From positions 434,001-498,000 of the forward strand of contig NZ_JAGGKS010000001.1 in assembly GCF_017873955.1 (NCBI RefSeq): DNA of 64,000 bases, read 5' to 3'. Position numbers and translations under genes: made by a program. Of the stretch, positions 7,885-16,742 are shown piece by piece (positions within the stretch are counted from its first letter, which is position 1; every line of letters begins with the position of its first letter). This DNA is from Sedimentibacter acidaminivorans (GTDB taxonomy: Bacteria; Bacillota; Clostridia; Tissierellales; Sedimentibacteraceae). The notes under the pieces were generated by a model that saw only the letters and a program-made list of their open reading frames with translations, made no database searches and was not told where the DNA came from.

Positions 7885-9444
7885 TTGAATATAGATAAAA
7901 TCTTATTTAATGGAAACATTATAACTATGAAACAAGAATCTGAGAGGATGGAAGCAATAGCTATATCCGGTGATAAAATTGTTGCTGTAGGAAAAAACAG
8001 CGAGATATTAAATTTAAAATCAGATAATTCTGAATTGATTAATCTATATAAAAAAACAGTACTTCCAGGTTTTTTCGATTCTCATCTTCATTTAGTTTCA
8101 ACCATTCTAAGCAACATAGCCATAAACTGTTTTGAAGCAGAATCTATTTCTGAAATATTAGAGTTAATTGAAGCTAAAAAAAATAACATGGGAAATATGC
8201 CATTAATATATGGAAAGGGAATTTCAGATTTTACCTTAAAAGAGAAAAGGTTTCCTACTCGAAGGGAAATAGACCTTGTTGCACCTAATGTTCCTGTAAT
8301 CCTTAGCAGTATAGAATTCCATACAGTTATTGTGAATTCCTATGCAATGCACTTATTTAACATTCCATTCACAACTAACTCTTTTGAAAAGGATTCACAA
8401 AATAGATTTACCGGAAAAATAAGCAATCGTGGAAGTTACATAGCTAGAAAAAAAATGTTTGAAATGATAAGCGATAAAATTTATTTAGATAATTTGGATA
8501 AAACGATGTCTCAAATTATAAAAAAAGGCATAACAACAGCAGTTACTGTTGAAGGCGGCTCCTTGTTTCATGATAATCATGCGGATTTCATTTTAAATAA
8601 CAGAAACATATTTCCTATTGATGTTGAATTATTTTACTCTACAACAAATACATCTAAAATCTTAGGCGCTGGTTTGCCTAGAATAGGTGGAGATATTTTC
8701 TTGGACGGCTCATTTCGTTCACAAAATGCAGCTCTTTACGAACCATATAGCGATAATAAAAATTCAACTGGATTTTTATTCTTTAAACGCGATGAATTAT
8801 TTGAATTTATATCACAATCTGACAATCTACGGCTTCAAATTGCTATACATGCTGTAGGTCCAAGAGCAATAGATATGCTCCTAGATTGCTATGAGCAAGC
8901 AATGAGAGAAAATAATACTAGTAATCAAAGACATCGAATTGAGCACTTTGAACTCCCTACAGAGAAACAAATACTGAGAGCTAAAGAATTAAATTTAGTA
9001 TTGGCAATGCATCCTACATATGAGCTTTATTTCAGAGGAAAAGGAGATATGTATGACACTCGAATTGGTTATGAACGATCGATATTAACTAACCCTTTAA
9101 AAGATATTATAGATAAAGGTATTACCGTTGCAGGTTGTTCAGACAGTGATGTTCTGCCGATTGATACAATGCTTGGTATATATGCAGCCACAAATCAGAT
9201 TAATGAAAATGCAAGAATTTCAACCTATGAAGCTCTTAAGATGTATACAATAAATGGTGCATATGGGATTTTTCAAGAAGATATAAAAGGAACTATAGAC
9301 AAAAACAAATTAGCTGATATTATAGTTCTTTCATCTGACCCAATAGTAATTAAAAAGGAATACCTTAAGGATATAAAAGTTCTACTAACAATGAAATCAG
9401 GAAAAATATTACATAATTCTCTTGGAGGATTAAGGTATGATTGA
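7885..9444 (+). CDS. YtcJ-like metal-dependent amidohydrolase
   Basis: A 519-residue amidohydrolase of the Amidohydro_3/YtcJ group. It starts with TTG, supported by GGAGG 7 bases upstream. Landmarks are the metal-binding HxH in FFDSHLHLV (His67, His69), the family-typical FLDGSFRSQNAAL, a metal-ligand His in IHAVGPRA, RIEHFE, and the catalytic Asp in AGCSDSDVLPID. The final KIIV-type beta strand (KLADIIVLSSDP) closes the composite beta-sandwich. The enzyme hydrolyses C-N bonds of an unknown amide substrate in the cytosol. It overlaps the next gene by 8 bp, so the pair is an operon divergent from the RocB-like gene. Confidence 0.85.
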   Translation: MNIDKILFNGNIITMKQESERMEAIAISGDKIVAVGKNSEILNLKSDNSELINLYKKTVLPGFFDSHLHLVSTILSNIAINCFEAESISEILELIEAKKNNMGNMPLIYGKGISDFTLKEKRFPTRREIDLVAPNVPVILSSIEFHTVIVNSYAMHLFNIPFTTNSFEKDSQNRFTGKISNRGSYIARKKMFEMISDKIYLDNLDKTMSQIIKKGITTAVTVEGGSLFHDNHADFILNNRNIFPIDVELFYSTTNTSKILGAGLPRIGGDIFLDGSFRSQNAALYEPYSDNKNSTGFLFFKRDELFEFISQSDNLRLQIAIHAVGPRAIDMLLDCYEQAMRENNTSNQRHRIEHFELPTEKQILRAKELNLVLAMHPTYELYFRGKGDMYDTRIGYERSILTNPLKDIIDKGITVAGCSDSDVLPIDTMLGIYAATNQINENARISTYEALKMYTINGAYGIFQEDIKGTIDKNKLADIIVLSSDPIVIKKEYLKDIKVLLTMKSGKILHNSLGGLRYD

Positions 9445-10765
9445 ATTTAAATTTCTTGGAACATATAAAATAATAAGCAACAGCGTTGACATAACACATA
9501 AATTTTCATTAAAGGATAAAGGATTGTTATGCTATATATTAGCGAATAATCAATATACATTTAATAGAGAGAAACTTGCTAATATGTTTTGGGATAATTA
9601 TAAAAGAGAATCTGCTTATAGTAACCTTCGATATACAATATGGCATTTAAGAAAAATTTTTAACGAGCATGAAAATGATATCATCATTCATTCTCATGGA
9701 AAAAACGTTATTGAAATAGAAGAAAAAAACGTACAAATCGACTTAAGGGAATGGCAAAGGTTAACTGAAACTTATATATCTGGAAAAGATAATTCTCTAG
9801 ATATTTTAAAGAAAATATCTAACACTTATAATGGAGATTTTTTAAAAGATTTCTATATTTATGATAATCTTGAGTTCAACGATTGGGTGTTCAATATGAA
9901 AGAACGTCTTCAGAGATTTTACTTCGAAGTACAAATGGATTTAGCGAAAATATATTCAGATAATAACGAAATCCGAGAATCAATTAATCAATTAAACAAA
10001 CTTATCAAGATAGACCCACTAAACGAATCTATATATTATGCAATAATTAAGTACCAATACAAGTCAGGTAATAAAGTGGCTGCTGTCAATACATACAGAA
10101 ATCTCAAGCTCTTACTGAGAAAAGAATTAAACATTAGCCCTAGCGATAAAATACAAGAATTTTATCATCATATTTTAAAAGATGAATTTAAAGAAGATTT
10201 TGTTGAAAATACATATATACCAGTTAAAAATCCTAAAAATACTCCAAACGAGTCAGAAAAAAAGAAAATTACTTTTTTTGTATCAGAAGATTCTATTTGT
10301 CTAAAGAAATTTCACCAAGAAATTGCTAAACAAGCTAGAACAAACAAAGAATATCTTATTGATATTTGCCAAAGTCCTGGAAAAAGAATAAATTACGAAG
10401 GGATATTTGAAATTCTAGATGAAGTTCATGATTATTTTGAACATTATGATGCTTCAAGAAAGTTAGAATATGATGATATTGTTTCATCAATAAAAAGTTC
10501 AAGTTCAATTGACTACTATTTATTTAACAATGTTACTCAAATTATAGATGTGTATATGAAAACAGCAATAATAATTAGAATTTGGAACTTTCATTTTCTA
10601 GATTCCAAATCAACTGATTTTATATCGTTTTTATATAGAAATATGAAATACAATGAAATACAAATTAAAATAATAGTTGATGAAAAGTGGATAAATGAAA
10701 GAATGAATTTTTTTATAGAATCTTTCTCAAAAGAAAATGGATTTAGCCAAATTGTGACCATATAA
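9437..10765 (+). CDS. BTAD/SARP-like transcriptional regulator
   Basis: A 442-residue protein with an OmpR-type winged helix at about 1-95 (FSLKDKGLLCYILANN, the REKLANMFW turn, NLRYTIWHLRKIF) and a bacterial transcriptional activator domain of TPR-like helices at about 100-245 (EFNDWVFNMKERLQ, IDPLNESIYYAIIKYQYKSG). This is the SARP arrangement. The C-terminal 170 residues match no domain I recognise; they might sense a ligand. Its ATG overlaps the amidohydrolase stop by 8 bp, suggesting it controls that operon and perhaps the divergent RocB-like gene. SARP proteins are common in actinomycetes and less often described in Clostridia. Confidence 0.78.
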   Translation: MIEFKFLGTYKIISNSVDITHKFSLKDKGLLCYILANNQYTFNREKLANMFWDNYKRESAYSNLRYTIWHLRKIFNEHENDIIIHSHGKNVIEIEEKNVQIDLREWQRLTETYISGKDNSLDILKKISNTYNGDFLKDFYIYDNLEFNDWVFNMKERLQRFYFEVQMDLAKIYSDNNEIRESINQLNKLIKIDPLNESIYYAIIKYQYKSGNKVAAVNTYRNLKLLLRKELNISPSDKIQEFYHHILKDEFKEDFVENTYIPVKNPKNTPNESEKKKITFFVSEDSICLKKFHQEIAKQARTNKEYLIDICQSPGKRINYEGIFEILDEVHDYFEHYDASRKLEYDDIVSSIKSSSSIDYYLFNNVTQIIDVYMKTAIIIRIWNFHFLDSKSTDFISFLYRNMKYNEIQIKIIVDEKWINERMNFFIESFSKENGFSQIVTI

Positions 10766-10772
10766 AAAATTC

Positions 10773-10807
10773 AGGTTGCAGCGGCTTTAATAGCACCGCT
10801 GCAACCT
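10773..10807. terminator. Strong bidirectional terminator
   Basis: Perfect 12-bp arms AGGTTGCAGCGG (10773-10784) and CCGCTGCAACCT (10796-10807), with an 11-base loop, sit between convergent genes. A-rich sequence on one side and TAATATTTT on the other serve as U-tracts for both directions. Confidence 0.85.
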
Positions 10808-12101
10808 AATATTTTACTTTACTTTCCCCTGTTCCTCTTTCTATTATATCCTTTTGGATATCGTTGACTTTTTTTATTACATTATTTGTATATGCTTTTA
10901 ATTTTCCATCATATTTTAAAAATTCACCTTGAACCATTGTATATTTAATATTATTTGATTCAGCGCTATATATTATTGAAGTTAATGGATTGTATACAGG
11001 AGACGTATTTAACATATTTAAATCCCATATTAGCAAATCTGCCTCACATCCTGCTTTTATTTTTCCTGTATTAAAAGATAAAGCATTATGACCATTCATA
11101 AGCGCTCTCCAGATTTCTAAGATGTTGAAACTTTCTGAGTTACCTAAAATAAACTTTCCGTTTAAAGCAAAAAGTCTTGCTTGTTCCAATGGACTTAAGG
11201 TGTTTGAGCTTGCCGCACCATCTGTGCCAAATGAATAATTTAATTTTTCTTTAAGTTTATATATATTTCCTTGTCCCATGCTTAATTTCATGTATGTTTT
11301 TGGGCATAAAGCAAAATTTACATTATCGTTTAAATATTTCAAGTCATCCTCAGTTGTCCAAAGTCCATGTGCAATTATTACATCTAAATCGAAAGCTCCA
11401 CTATCATATAATATCTCTACTGGAGTTTTACCAGTTAATTTTAAGCTATCATCCACCTGCTCTTTAGTCTCCGAAACATGTATATGTATTCCTACATTGA
11501 GAGACTTTGCAGTATCTACTATTTCTTTTAGTATATCCCCAGGGCATGTGTATGGTGCGTGAGGGCCTAACCTTATATTAATTCTGCTATTTTTACCATT
11601 AAATTCTTTTATAAATTGTTCTGCATTTTTTAATTGTATTTTATAATCGTCTGCTAAACCAAATATAGTTGGTGCAATATCTCCCCTTATTCCTATGTCA
11701 TTAATCGCTCTATATACTGATTCTTGACTGAAATAGTGGTCGGCAAATGCTGTAACTCCATTATTAATCATCTCAGCAGATGCCAGCATTGTTCCCCAAT
11801 ATATCTCTTCTGCTTTTAGTTTGCTTTCATATGGAAATATTTTTTTATTAAACCAATCATCTATAGTCACATCTTCTGCAATTCCTTTTAGTATATTCAT
11901 TGGTGAATGCGCGTGAAGATTTACAAAACTAGGTGTTATGTAATATCCTGAACAATCTATCGTTTCGTAATCTGAAATTATTAGGTCATCCCTTTTGGAT
12001 AGTTTTTCTATCTTTCCACTCGATATATATACATCCGTATTTTCTATTATCCTACCATTTTCATCTATAATTGTACCGTTTTTTAATAATATTTTCTTCA
12101 T
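10806..12101 (-). CDS. Amidohydrolase of the MtaD/SsnA/chlorohydrolase group (deaminase-like)
   Basis: 431 residues, GGAGG before the ATG. Motifs of the cytosine/S-adenosylhomocysteine deaminase-like subtype are present: HxH in FVNLHAHSPMN (His63, His65), LGPHAPYTC, HIHVSETKEQ (metal His plus catalytic Glu), IIAHGLW, and FGTDGAASSNTLS with the catalytic Asp. This set is typical of methylthioadenosine/SAH deaminases and related hydrolases that use a zinc or iron centre on purines, pterins or triazines. The sequence alone does not fix the substrate. It is convergent with the BTAD gene, and a transposon remnant lies directly before it. Confidence 0.85.
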   Translation of the reverse strand: MKKILLKNGTIIDENGRIIENTDVYISSGKIEKLSKRDDLIISDYETIDCSGYYITPSFVNLHAHSPMNILKGIAEDVTIDDWFNKKIFPYESKLKAEEIYWGTMLASAEMINNGVTAFADHYFSQESVYRAINDIGIRGDIAPTIFGLADDYKIQLKNAEQFIKEFNGKNSRINIRLGPHAPYTCPGDILKEIVDTAKSLNVGIHIHVSETKEQVDDSLKLTGKTPVEILYDSGAFDLDVIIAHGLWTTEDDLKYLNDNVNFALCPKTYMKLSMGQGNIYKLKEKLNYSFGTDGAASSNTLSPLEQARLFALNGKFILGNSESFNILEIWRALMNGHNALSFNTGKIKAGCEADLLIWDLNMLNTSPVYNPLTSIIYSAESNNIKYTMVQGEFLKYDGKLKAYTNNVIKKVNDIQKDIIERGTGESKVKY

Positions 12102-12121
12102 TTATTCTTCCTCCTTTTAGC

Positions 12122-12258
12122 TTTTTAGGGGACGGTTCTTTTCGTTTGACAAGGCTGGATTTTTTAATTTCTGAAACCCTATACACAATTAAATTAAATA
12201 ATTCCACTATTTCTCTGTATATATTTAATTTTAGACTTTGAAGAATCTCTTCCATTTC
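12122..12258 (-). pseudogene. 3'-end remnant of a RAYT-type transposon
   Basis: A conceptual reading here gives a peptide with NIYREIVELFNLIVYRVSEI, which matches the last 35 residues of the intact transposase at 14574-15353 (TYREIAELCNLTVHRVSEI). The terminal repeat follows at 12129-12152, differing from the intact end GGGACGGTTCTTTTTGTTTG by one missing T. Everything upstream of the transposase C-terminus is gone, so this is a decayed copy abutting the amidohydrolase's promoter region. Confidence 0.8.
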
Positions 12259-12386
12259 ATTCCCCATCTGGCTATAATAATGAGTCTTTTATAGTAAATC
12301 TATCTATAATTTATATCAAGATACATTTAAAGTCAATAATTGTTTGCAATAATAATATAGAAGAATATAGAAACAGTATGTATTTT

Positions 12387-13262
12387 TTATTTTAGTGGAA
12401 TATATATGTCAAACTCTGAATTTTCATTGTTTTGTCCCAAAAACCTATCATCATACAATTCAAAGTCTGGTCTATTTGCAAGTTCTTCTCCTGAAATGAC
12501 AAGCCATGTACCCCATATGTATTCATATGTTTTTTTCAAATTTTGCAAACTTCCTACATATGTAAAAACTGCATATCTACCGCCTGATATAGTATACTGC
12601 TTAAGATGATTGAGTGCGTTAGAAAAAGTTTTGACCTCTGCTCCAACAAATTCCAAATATGTAATTTCATCCCCTAGCAACAAACCATATGGTACTTGTT
12701 CTGCTAAGCAGATACCAAACGTCCTGTATGGTAATACTTTATCCGATATTGAATTAAATAACATTCTAAAATCCTGCCACAATTTTGGAATTTTGATTTC
12801 CTTTAGATTTGTTTTTCCCTCTATTCCTACCACCTTAATTTCATCAATTACTATAATCTTTGGTTTCAAGCAAATATTGGAATCTAAATGATCAATCAAA
12901 TCTACTTCCGATATTCTCTTGTTTCCTTTCAATACATCTATTCTGTTTTGGCGATACACGTTAGGACTAACTTGATATATAGCTTTAAATGCACGACTAT
13001 AAGCCTCTGATGATTCATAACCACATTCAAATGCAATATCAATAATTTTATCATCGGAAAACAATAATTTTTCAATACTCTTTGAAAGACGCCTTTTTCT
13101 AATGTAGTTTCCCACGCTTTCTCCGAGCACACTTTCAAATATTCTTGTGAAATGATAATACGAATACCCTATCTCTTTTGCTACAATCCTAATATCCAAA
13201 TCCTGAGATAGGTTTTTCTCAATATATAAAATTGCCTGCTCCAAATGTTTAATATAATTCAA
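12387..13262 (-). CDS. AraC-family regulator with GyrI-like effector domain
   Basis: 291 residues. The N-terminal 105 residues hold two helix-turn-helix motifs (DIRIVAKEIGYSYYHFTRIF and IIDIAFECGYESSEAYSRAF), the AraC/XylS signature. Residues 130-290 form a GyrI/SOUL-type effector-binding domain (KIIVIDEIKVVGIEGKT, GGRYAVFTYVG, FELYDDRF). This Rob/BmrR-like layout usually senses small hydrophobic compounds. It begins 10 bp after the stop of the C45 hydrolase gene in the same direction, so the two are probably co-transcribed and functionally linked. Confidence 0.87.
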   Translation of the reverse strand: MNYIKHLEQAILYIEKNLSQDLDIRIVAKEIGYSYYHFTRIFESVLGESVGNYIRKRRLSKSIEKLLFSDDKIIDIAFECGYESSEAYSRAFKAIYQVSPNVYRQNRIDVLKGNKRISEVDLIDHLDSNICLKPKIIVIDEIKVVGIEGKTNLKEIKIPKLWQDFRMLFNSISDKVLPYRTFGICLAEQVPYGLLLGDEITYLEFVGAEVKTFSNALNHLKQYTISGGRYAVFTYVGSLQNLKKTYEYIWGTWLVISGEELANRPDFELYDDRFLGQNNENSEFDIYIPLK

Positions 13263-13272
13263 AATTATACTC

Positions 13273-14385
13273 CTATTGTTTTATCATTTTAAAGAAATTT
13301 TCTGGTGCAGTTTCTGAAATTAAATCTACCTGCCATTCCATATCAGAGTGATCTTCACTAACCTTGAAAGTTTTCCAACCTTTTGATGTGTTTCCACTCC
13401 AACAAATATCCAATTCCCCCAATGTCACATCTATTACTATGCTCTTTATAGTCCCAAAAAACTCATCATAATAGTAACAGCAAAGTCCTTCTGGATATTT
13501 TTTTCCTAAAAACTCTTGTATTTGCACTCTGTTTAGTTTCTTATTTGTTATGAATTTCTCAATAGATTTGTATCTGTGAACAGAATTATGCATTGCCATT
13601 GGTTCAATGCAACTCAGTTCATCTATGTGAATATGATTAGTAGAATATATGTATTTTCTCTCTGTATTAGCATCTATGAATTTAAATGATTTTCTTCCAT
13701 CTAATGTTTCAAACAATGCAGCATTACCTGCTTTATCTGCTAGTAGAAGGTTAATATTGTAAGCAATTGGCATATCCTTGACATAATCTAGAGCTTCATT
13801 AACCGATTTACAGTTTTCAAGCAAAGCACGTATCACTGCCCAAAATTGCAATCCTGTGATTGCTGGTTTTCTCATTTGTCCAAAGTTACCAACCGGAAAT
13901 CCTGCTGATGTCTGGCTAACTGCCAGACCATGTTCATTGATTCCCTCTGTTCTACCAAACTGTAGTATACCAGTTCCTAAATGTGCATACTTGTTTGATA
14001 CTTTAGTCTTTAATAATAACATTTCTTCAGTTTCATGAGAAAATTCATAACTCCTTGCTACAAGAATATGTCCATCACTTGTCATCTCTGGAAGCAAAGC
14101 AAATTGACTGCATGCAGGCTTCAAATATGTTAGTGCATAATAAAGTATATTAAATTTATCAATCTTTACTGCATCTGCAAATCCTTCAATCTCTTCATTC
14201 AAACCTGGACAATACGTCTGAAATAGATTCGTCATATCCTTTTTTTCTGCTTTCGAAAACAACTTTGCTCCATTTGTAAAAGCATTAAGTCCTTTTGGAA
14301 ACTTAGACATTGCTTCGCCTTCATTTTTACCAATCTCATAACTGTCACCATTTAAAACTTTATACCTTGCAACTAATTTATCCAT
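13273..14385 (-). CDS. C45-family acyltransferase/hydrolase (acyl-CoA:6-APA acyltransferase-like, Ntn fold)
   Basis: 370 residues with GGAGG before the ATG. The family's self-cleavage site is visible: a long N-terminal part, then PACSQF with Cys92, followed by the typical DGHILVARSYEF and GLAVSQTSAGFP. In this family the Cys becomes the N-terminal nucleophile after autocatalytic cleavage and the enzyme hydrolyses or transfers an acyl group on a non-peptide amide. No signal peptide is seen, so it should be cytosolic. The following AraC-type gene may sense its substrate. The substrate is unknown. Confidence 0.82.
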   Translation of the reverse strand: MDKLVARYKVLNGDSYEIGKNEGEAMSKFPKGLNAFTNGAKLFSKAEKKDMTNLFQTYCPGLNEEIEGFADAVKIDKFNILYYALTYLKPACSQFALLPEMTSDGHILVARSYEFSHETEEMLLLKTKVSNKYAHLGTGILQFGRTEGINEHGLAVSQTSAGFPVGNFGQMRKPAITGLQFWAVIRALLENCKSVNEALDYVKDMPIAYNINLLLADKAGNAALFETLDGRKSFKFIDANTERKYIYSTNHIHIDELSCIEPMAMHNSVHRYKSIEKFITNKKLNRVQIQEFLGKKYPEGLCCYYYDEFFGTIKSIVIDVTLGELDICWSGNTSKGWKTFKVSEDHSDMEWQVDLISETAPENFFKMIKQ

Positions 14386-14546
14386 TATTATATTCCTCCA
14401 TTTTATTTTTCAAAGTATTTGAAATAAGAATATATATTCATCAACGATGTTCTTACTCAACACTTCAATTACTTACTAGTTTATCATGGAGAAATTATTA
14501 AACATGATATTTTGTGCTACAATTTTCTAGCGTTTTCGGGTTTTCG

Positions 14547-15418
14547 GGGACGGTTCTTTTTGTTTGACAAAAATTATATTTCCTTATTATTCTTTATTTC
14601 TGACACTCTATGTACAGTTAGATTACATAATTCCGCTATTTCTCTATATGTAATTAAATTTAAACTTAACAATTTCTCTGCCAACTCTTCTCTTTGTTGT
14701 TGTGTAATTTGTTTTTGATCTATTAGATAATTTTCATTTACATATTTCTCTATTACATTTCTTACTATATTTTGTATGTTTTCATCTTTCTCTTCTTTTG
14801 TATCTATATATATGTTATTATCATTTATATCATGAAATGCTATGAATTCATCATTATTTTTAAACAAGTCCATAACTTCGTTCAAGTATTTATAACTTAT
14901 TATTTCAGACTTTTGATTTATATAATCTTTTGCGCTGCTCCATTGGTATTCCAATACATTTTTTACTATCCCTACTTTTACTGGGTTATTGTGTATATAC
15001 CTGATAGCACCTAACATATATTTATCATCTTCTACTGCTTCACTTCTGAACCGGTCTTGAAATACATGCCCATTTCTTTTTTCTGCACTGTTATAATGCA
15101 TTGCATATTTTACATTTAATTTTTTCATTAATGTTCTAAGCTCATTTTCTTCTGCCTTTATCAATAAATGTATATGGTTATCCATTATGCAGTATGCTAT
15201 TGCATCAAATTGTACATCTTCTTTTAAAATTTTAATTATTTCTAAAATTTTTACTTTATTTATTTCTTTTTTAAAGATTTGCTCTTTATTTATCCCTCTA
15301 GTCATTATATGATAGATTCCTGTATTGCTTATAACTCTCGCTTTTCTTGGCATTTCTTCACCTCCAAGCTTTATTGTATCAACTTCTCATGAATTTGTCA
15401 AACAAAAAGAACCGTCCC
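14547..15418 (-). mobile_element. Intact RAYT/IS200-like element with 25-bp terminal inverted repeats
   Basis: The element is bounded by perfect 25-bp inverted repeats starting GGGACGGTTCTTTTTGTTTG (14547-14571; complement at 15394-15418). It contains a single transposase gene. Total length is 872 bp. Divergent partial copies of its ends or body lie at 12122, 16711 and 18173, showing a local history of activity. Perfect long inverted ends are less typical of classical IS200/IS605, which use subterminal hairpins, and resemble REP-associated tyrosine transposase units. Confidence 0.88.
14574..15353 (-). CDS. REP-associated (Y1, HUH) transposase
   Basis: 259 residues. MPRKARVISNTGIYHIMTRG at the start and the HUH pair in CIMDNHIHLL (His60, His62) define the Y1 transposase fold. 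A tyrosine in LNVKYAMHYN (Tyr83 or Tyr87) is the likely nucleophile. FQDRFRSEAVEDDKY and YIHNNPVKVGIV are family landmarks. A C-terminal helix-turn-helix (TYREIAELCNLTVHRVSEI) marks the RAYT branch. GGAGGTG precedes the ATG. It should cut and rejoin single-stranded DNA at the ends of its element. Confidence 0.9.
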   Translation of the reverse strand: MPRKARVISNTGIYHIMTRGINKEQIFKKEINKVKILEIIKILKEDVQFDAIAYCIMDNHIHLLIKAEENELRTLMKKLNVKYAMHYNSAEKRNGHVFQDRFRSEAVEDDKYMLGAIRYIHNNPVKVGIVKNVLEYQWSSAKDYINQKSEIISYKYLNEVMDLFKNNDEFIAFHDINDNNIYIDTKEEKDENIQNIVRNVIEKYVNENYLIDQKQITQQQREELAEKLLSLNLITYREIAELCNLTVHRVSEIKNNKEI

Positions 15419-15505
15419 TTAAACAATAGTTTGCTTTTATGAATTGTATTTGGTATTATGTTATTATAGCAACATTAAAAAGATAATAAAAAGGTGGAGG
15501 AAATA

Positions 15506-15586
15506 ATGAGCCAAACATTTTATATAACATCAATTTTAAATTTTGAATTTATATGCTCAAAATTCCAATGGTTACAAAATGGGTAA
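15506..15586 (+). CDS. 26-codon upstream ORF overlapping the RsmH-like gene
   Basis: ATG at 15506 follows a strong GGTGGAGG (about 15493-15500). The ORF encodes 26 residues (MSQTFYITSILNF...) and stops with TAA at 15584-15586, overlapping the methyltransferase ATG as ATGGGTAA. The downstream start has no ribosome site of its own, so translation of this peptide should feed it by re-initiation. It may be a leader peptide as known for erm rRNA methylase genes, or the remnant of a longer N-terminus lost by frameshift. No function is recognised. Confidence 0.5.
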   Translation: MSQTFYITSILNFEFICSKFQWLQNG

Positions 15587-16628
15587 TCAAGAACAAAAAC
15601 ATCAAAGACGTGTTCGATATAAAGGAACTCATCCAAAAACATTTAAAGAAAAATATAAGGAACTACAACCAGAGAAATATGCTGATGATGTGGCAAAGGT
15701 TATTCAAAAAGGCAATACGCCTGCTGGTATGCATCGTTCAATTTGTGTTAATGAAATATTAGAATTCTTACAAATTAATCCTGGGCAAACAGGCTTAGAC
15801 GCAACACTAGGTTATGGTGGTCATACATTAGAGATGCTAAAATGTTTAGATTCAAAAGGTCACTTGTATGCACTTGATGTAGATCCTATTGAATTACCTC
15901 GCACTAGGGAGCGTTTAAAACATTTAGGATATGGTTCTGAAATTTTAACAATAAAACATATGAACTTTTCCAATATAGATCAAATTTATTTAGAATCAGG
16001 ACCATTAAATTTTATTTTGGCAGATTTAGGTGTTTCTTCAATGCAAATAGACAATCCTGAAAGAGGATTTACTTTTAAAAGTGAAGGACCATTAGACTTA
16101 CGACTGAATCCTGAAAAAGGTATATCTGCAGCTGAACGTTTAAAAACTATTTCACAAGATGAATTAGAAGGTATGTTGTTAGAAAACGCCGATGAGCCAA
16201 ATTCTAAAATAATTGCTCGTGCTATTGTTTCAAAAATAAAAAAAGGAACAGATATATCAACTACAACCGAGCTCCAACAAATTATTAAAGATACTCTGAA
16301 ATTTATCCCAGAAAAAAACAGGAATGATGAGATTAAAAAAGCCTGTCAAAGATGCTTTCAGGCGCTGCGAATTGATGTCAACAGTGAATTTGAAGCGTTA
16401 TACGAATTTTTAGAAAAGCTTCCCTCTGTCCTCGCTGAGGGCGGACGAGTAGCGATACTTTCATTTCATTCAGGAGAAGATCGTCTGGTTAAAAAATCTT
16501 TTCAGCACTTTTTACGTGAAGGTGTCTATCGTGAAGTAGCTCCCAATGTTATTCGACCATCAGCAGAAGAATGTAATTCAAACCCCCGTGCTCGTTCTGC
16601 AAAATTACGCTGGGCTATAAAAGCTTGA
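15579..16628 (+). CDS. RsmH-like SAM-dependent rRNA methyltransferase (second-copy type)
   Basis: 349 residues from the ATG at 15579, chosen because it overlaps the upstream ORF stop. RsmH motifs are clear: the SAM loop LDATLGYGGHT, LADLGVSSMQIDNPERGF with LDLRLNP, RCFQALRIDVNSEFEAL, ILSFHSGEDRLVKKSF, and the C-terminal NPRARSAKLR. RsmH makes N4-methyl-C1402 in 16S rRNA. This copy is about 40 residues longer at the N-terminus than housekeeping RsmH (basic QEQKHQRRVRYKGTHPK) and stands alone instead of in the division cluster, so it is likely a paralogue. Its rRNA target is inferred. A promoter-like TTGCTT-TATTAT lies about 60 bp upstream. Confidence 0.85.
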   Translation: MGNQEQKHQRRVRYKGTHPKTFKEKYKELQPEKYADDVAKVIQKGNTPAGMHRSICVNEILEFLQINPGQTGLDATLGYGGHTLEMLKCLDSKGHLYALDVDPIELPRTRERLKHLGYGSEILTIKHMNFSNIDQIYLESGPLNFILADLGVSSMQIDNPERGFTFKSEGPLDLRLNPEKGISAAERLKTISQDELEGMLLENADEPNSKIIARAIVSKIKKGTDISTTTELQQIIKDTLKFIPEKNRNDEIKKACQRCFQALRIDVNSEFEALYEFLEKLPSVLAEGGRVAILSFHSGEDRLVKKSFQHFLREGVYREVAPNVIRPSAEECNSNPRARSAKLRWAIKA

Positions 16629-16632
16629 TTGT

Positions 16633-16680
16633 AAGTTACACAACTCCATACATATGAAGTGGTGTAACTTATTTATTTTT
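16633..16680 (+). terminator. Intrinsic terminator of the RsmH-like gene
   Basis: Arms AAGTTACAC (16633-16641) and GTGTAACTT (16662-16670) are followed by ATTTATTTTTATTT. Confidence 0.75.
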
Positions 16681-16710
16681 ATTTAAGCATTAACAATAAA
16701 ATAATTTTTA

Positions 16711-16724
16711 GGGACGGTGTGACC
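16711..16724 (+). repeat. Solo GGGACGGTGTGACC motif
   Basis: This 14-mer begins with the same GGGACGG as the RAYT element ends but then diverges. It could be the end of a related but different REP family. No partner is visible nearby. Confidence 0.35.
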
Positions 16725-16742
16725 CCCAATTCCTGCTTAATA

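Noticed and set aside
12938-13138. 66-codon minus-strand frame
   Set aside because: Shadow of the AraC-family gene in another frame.
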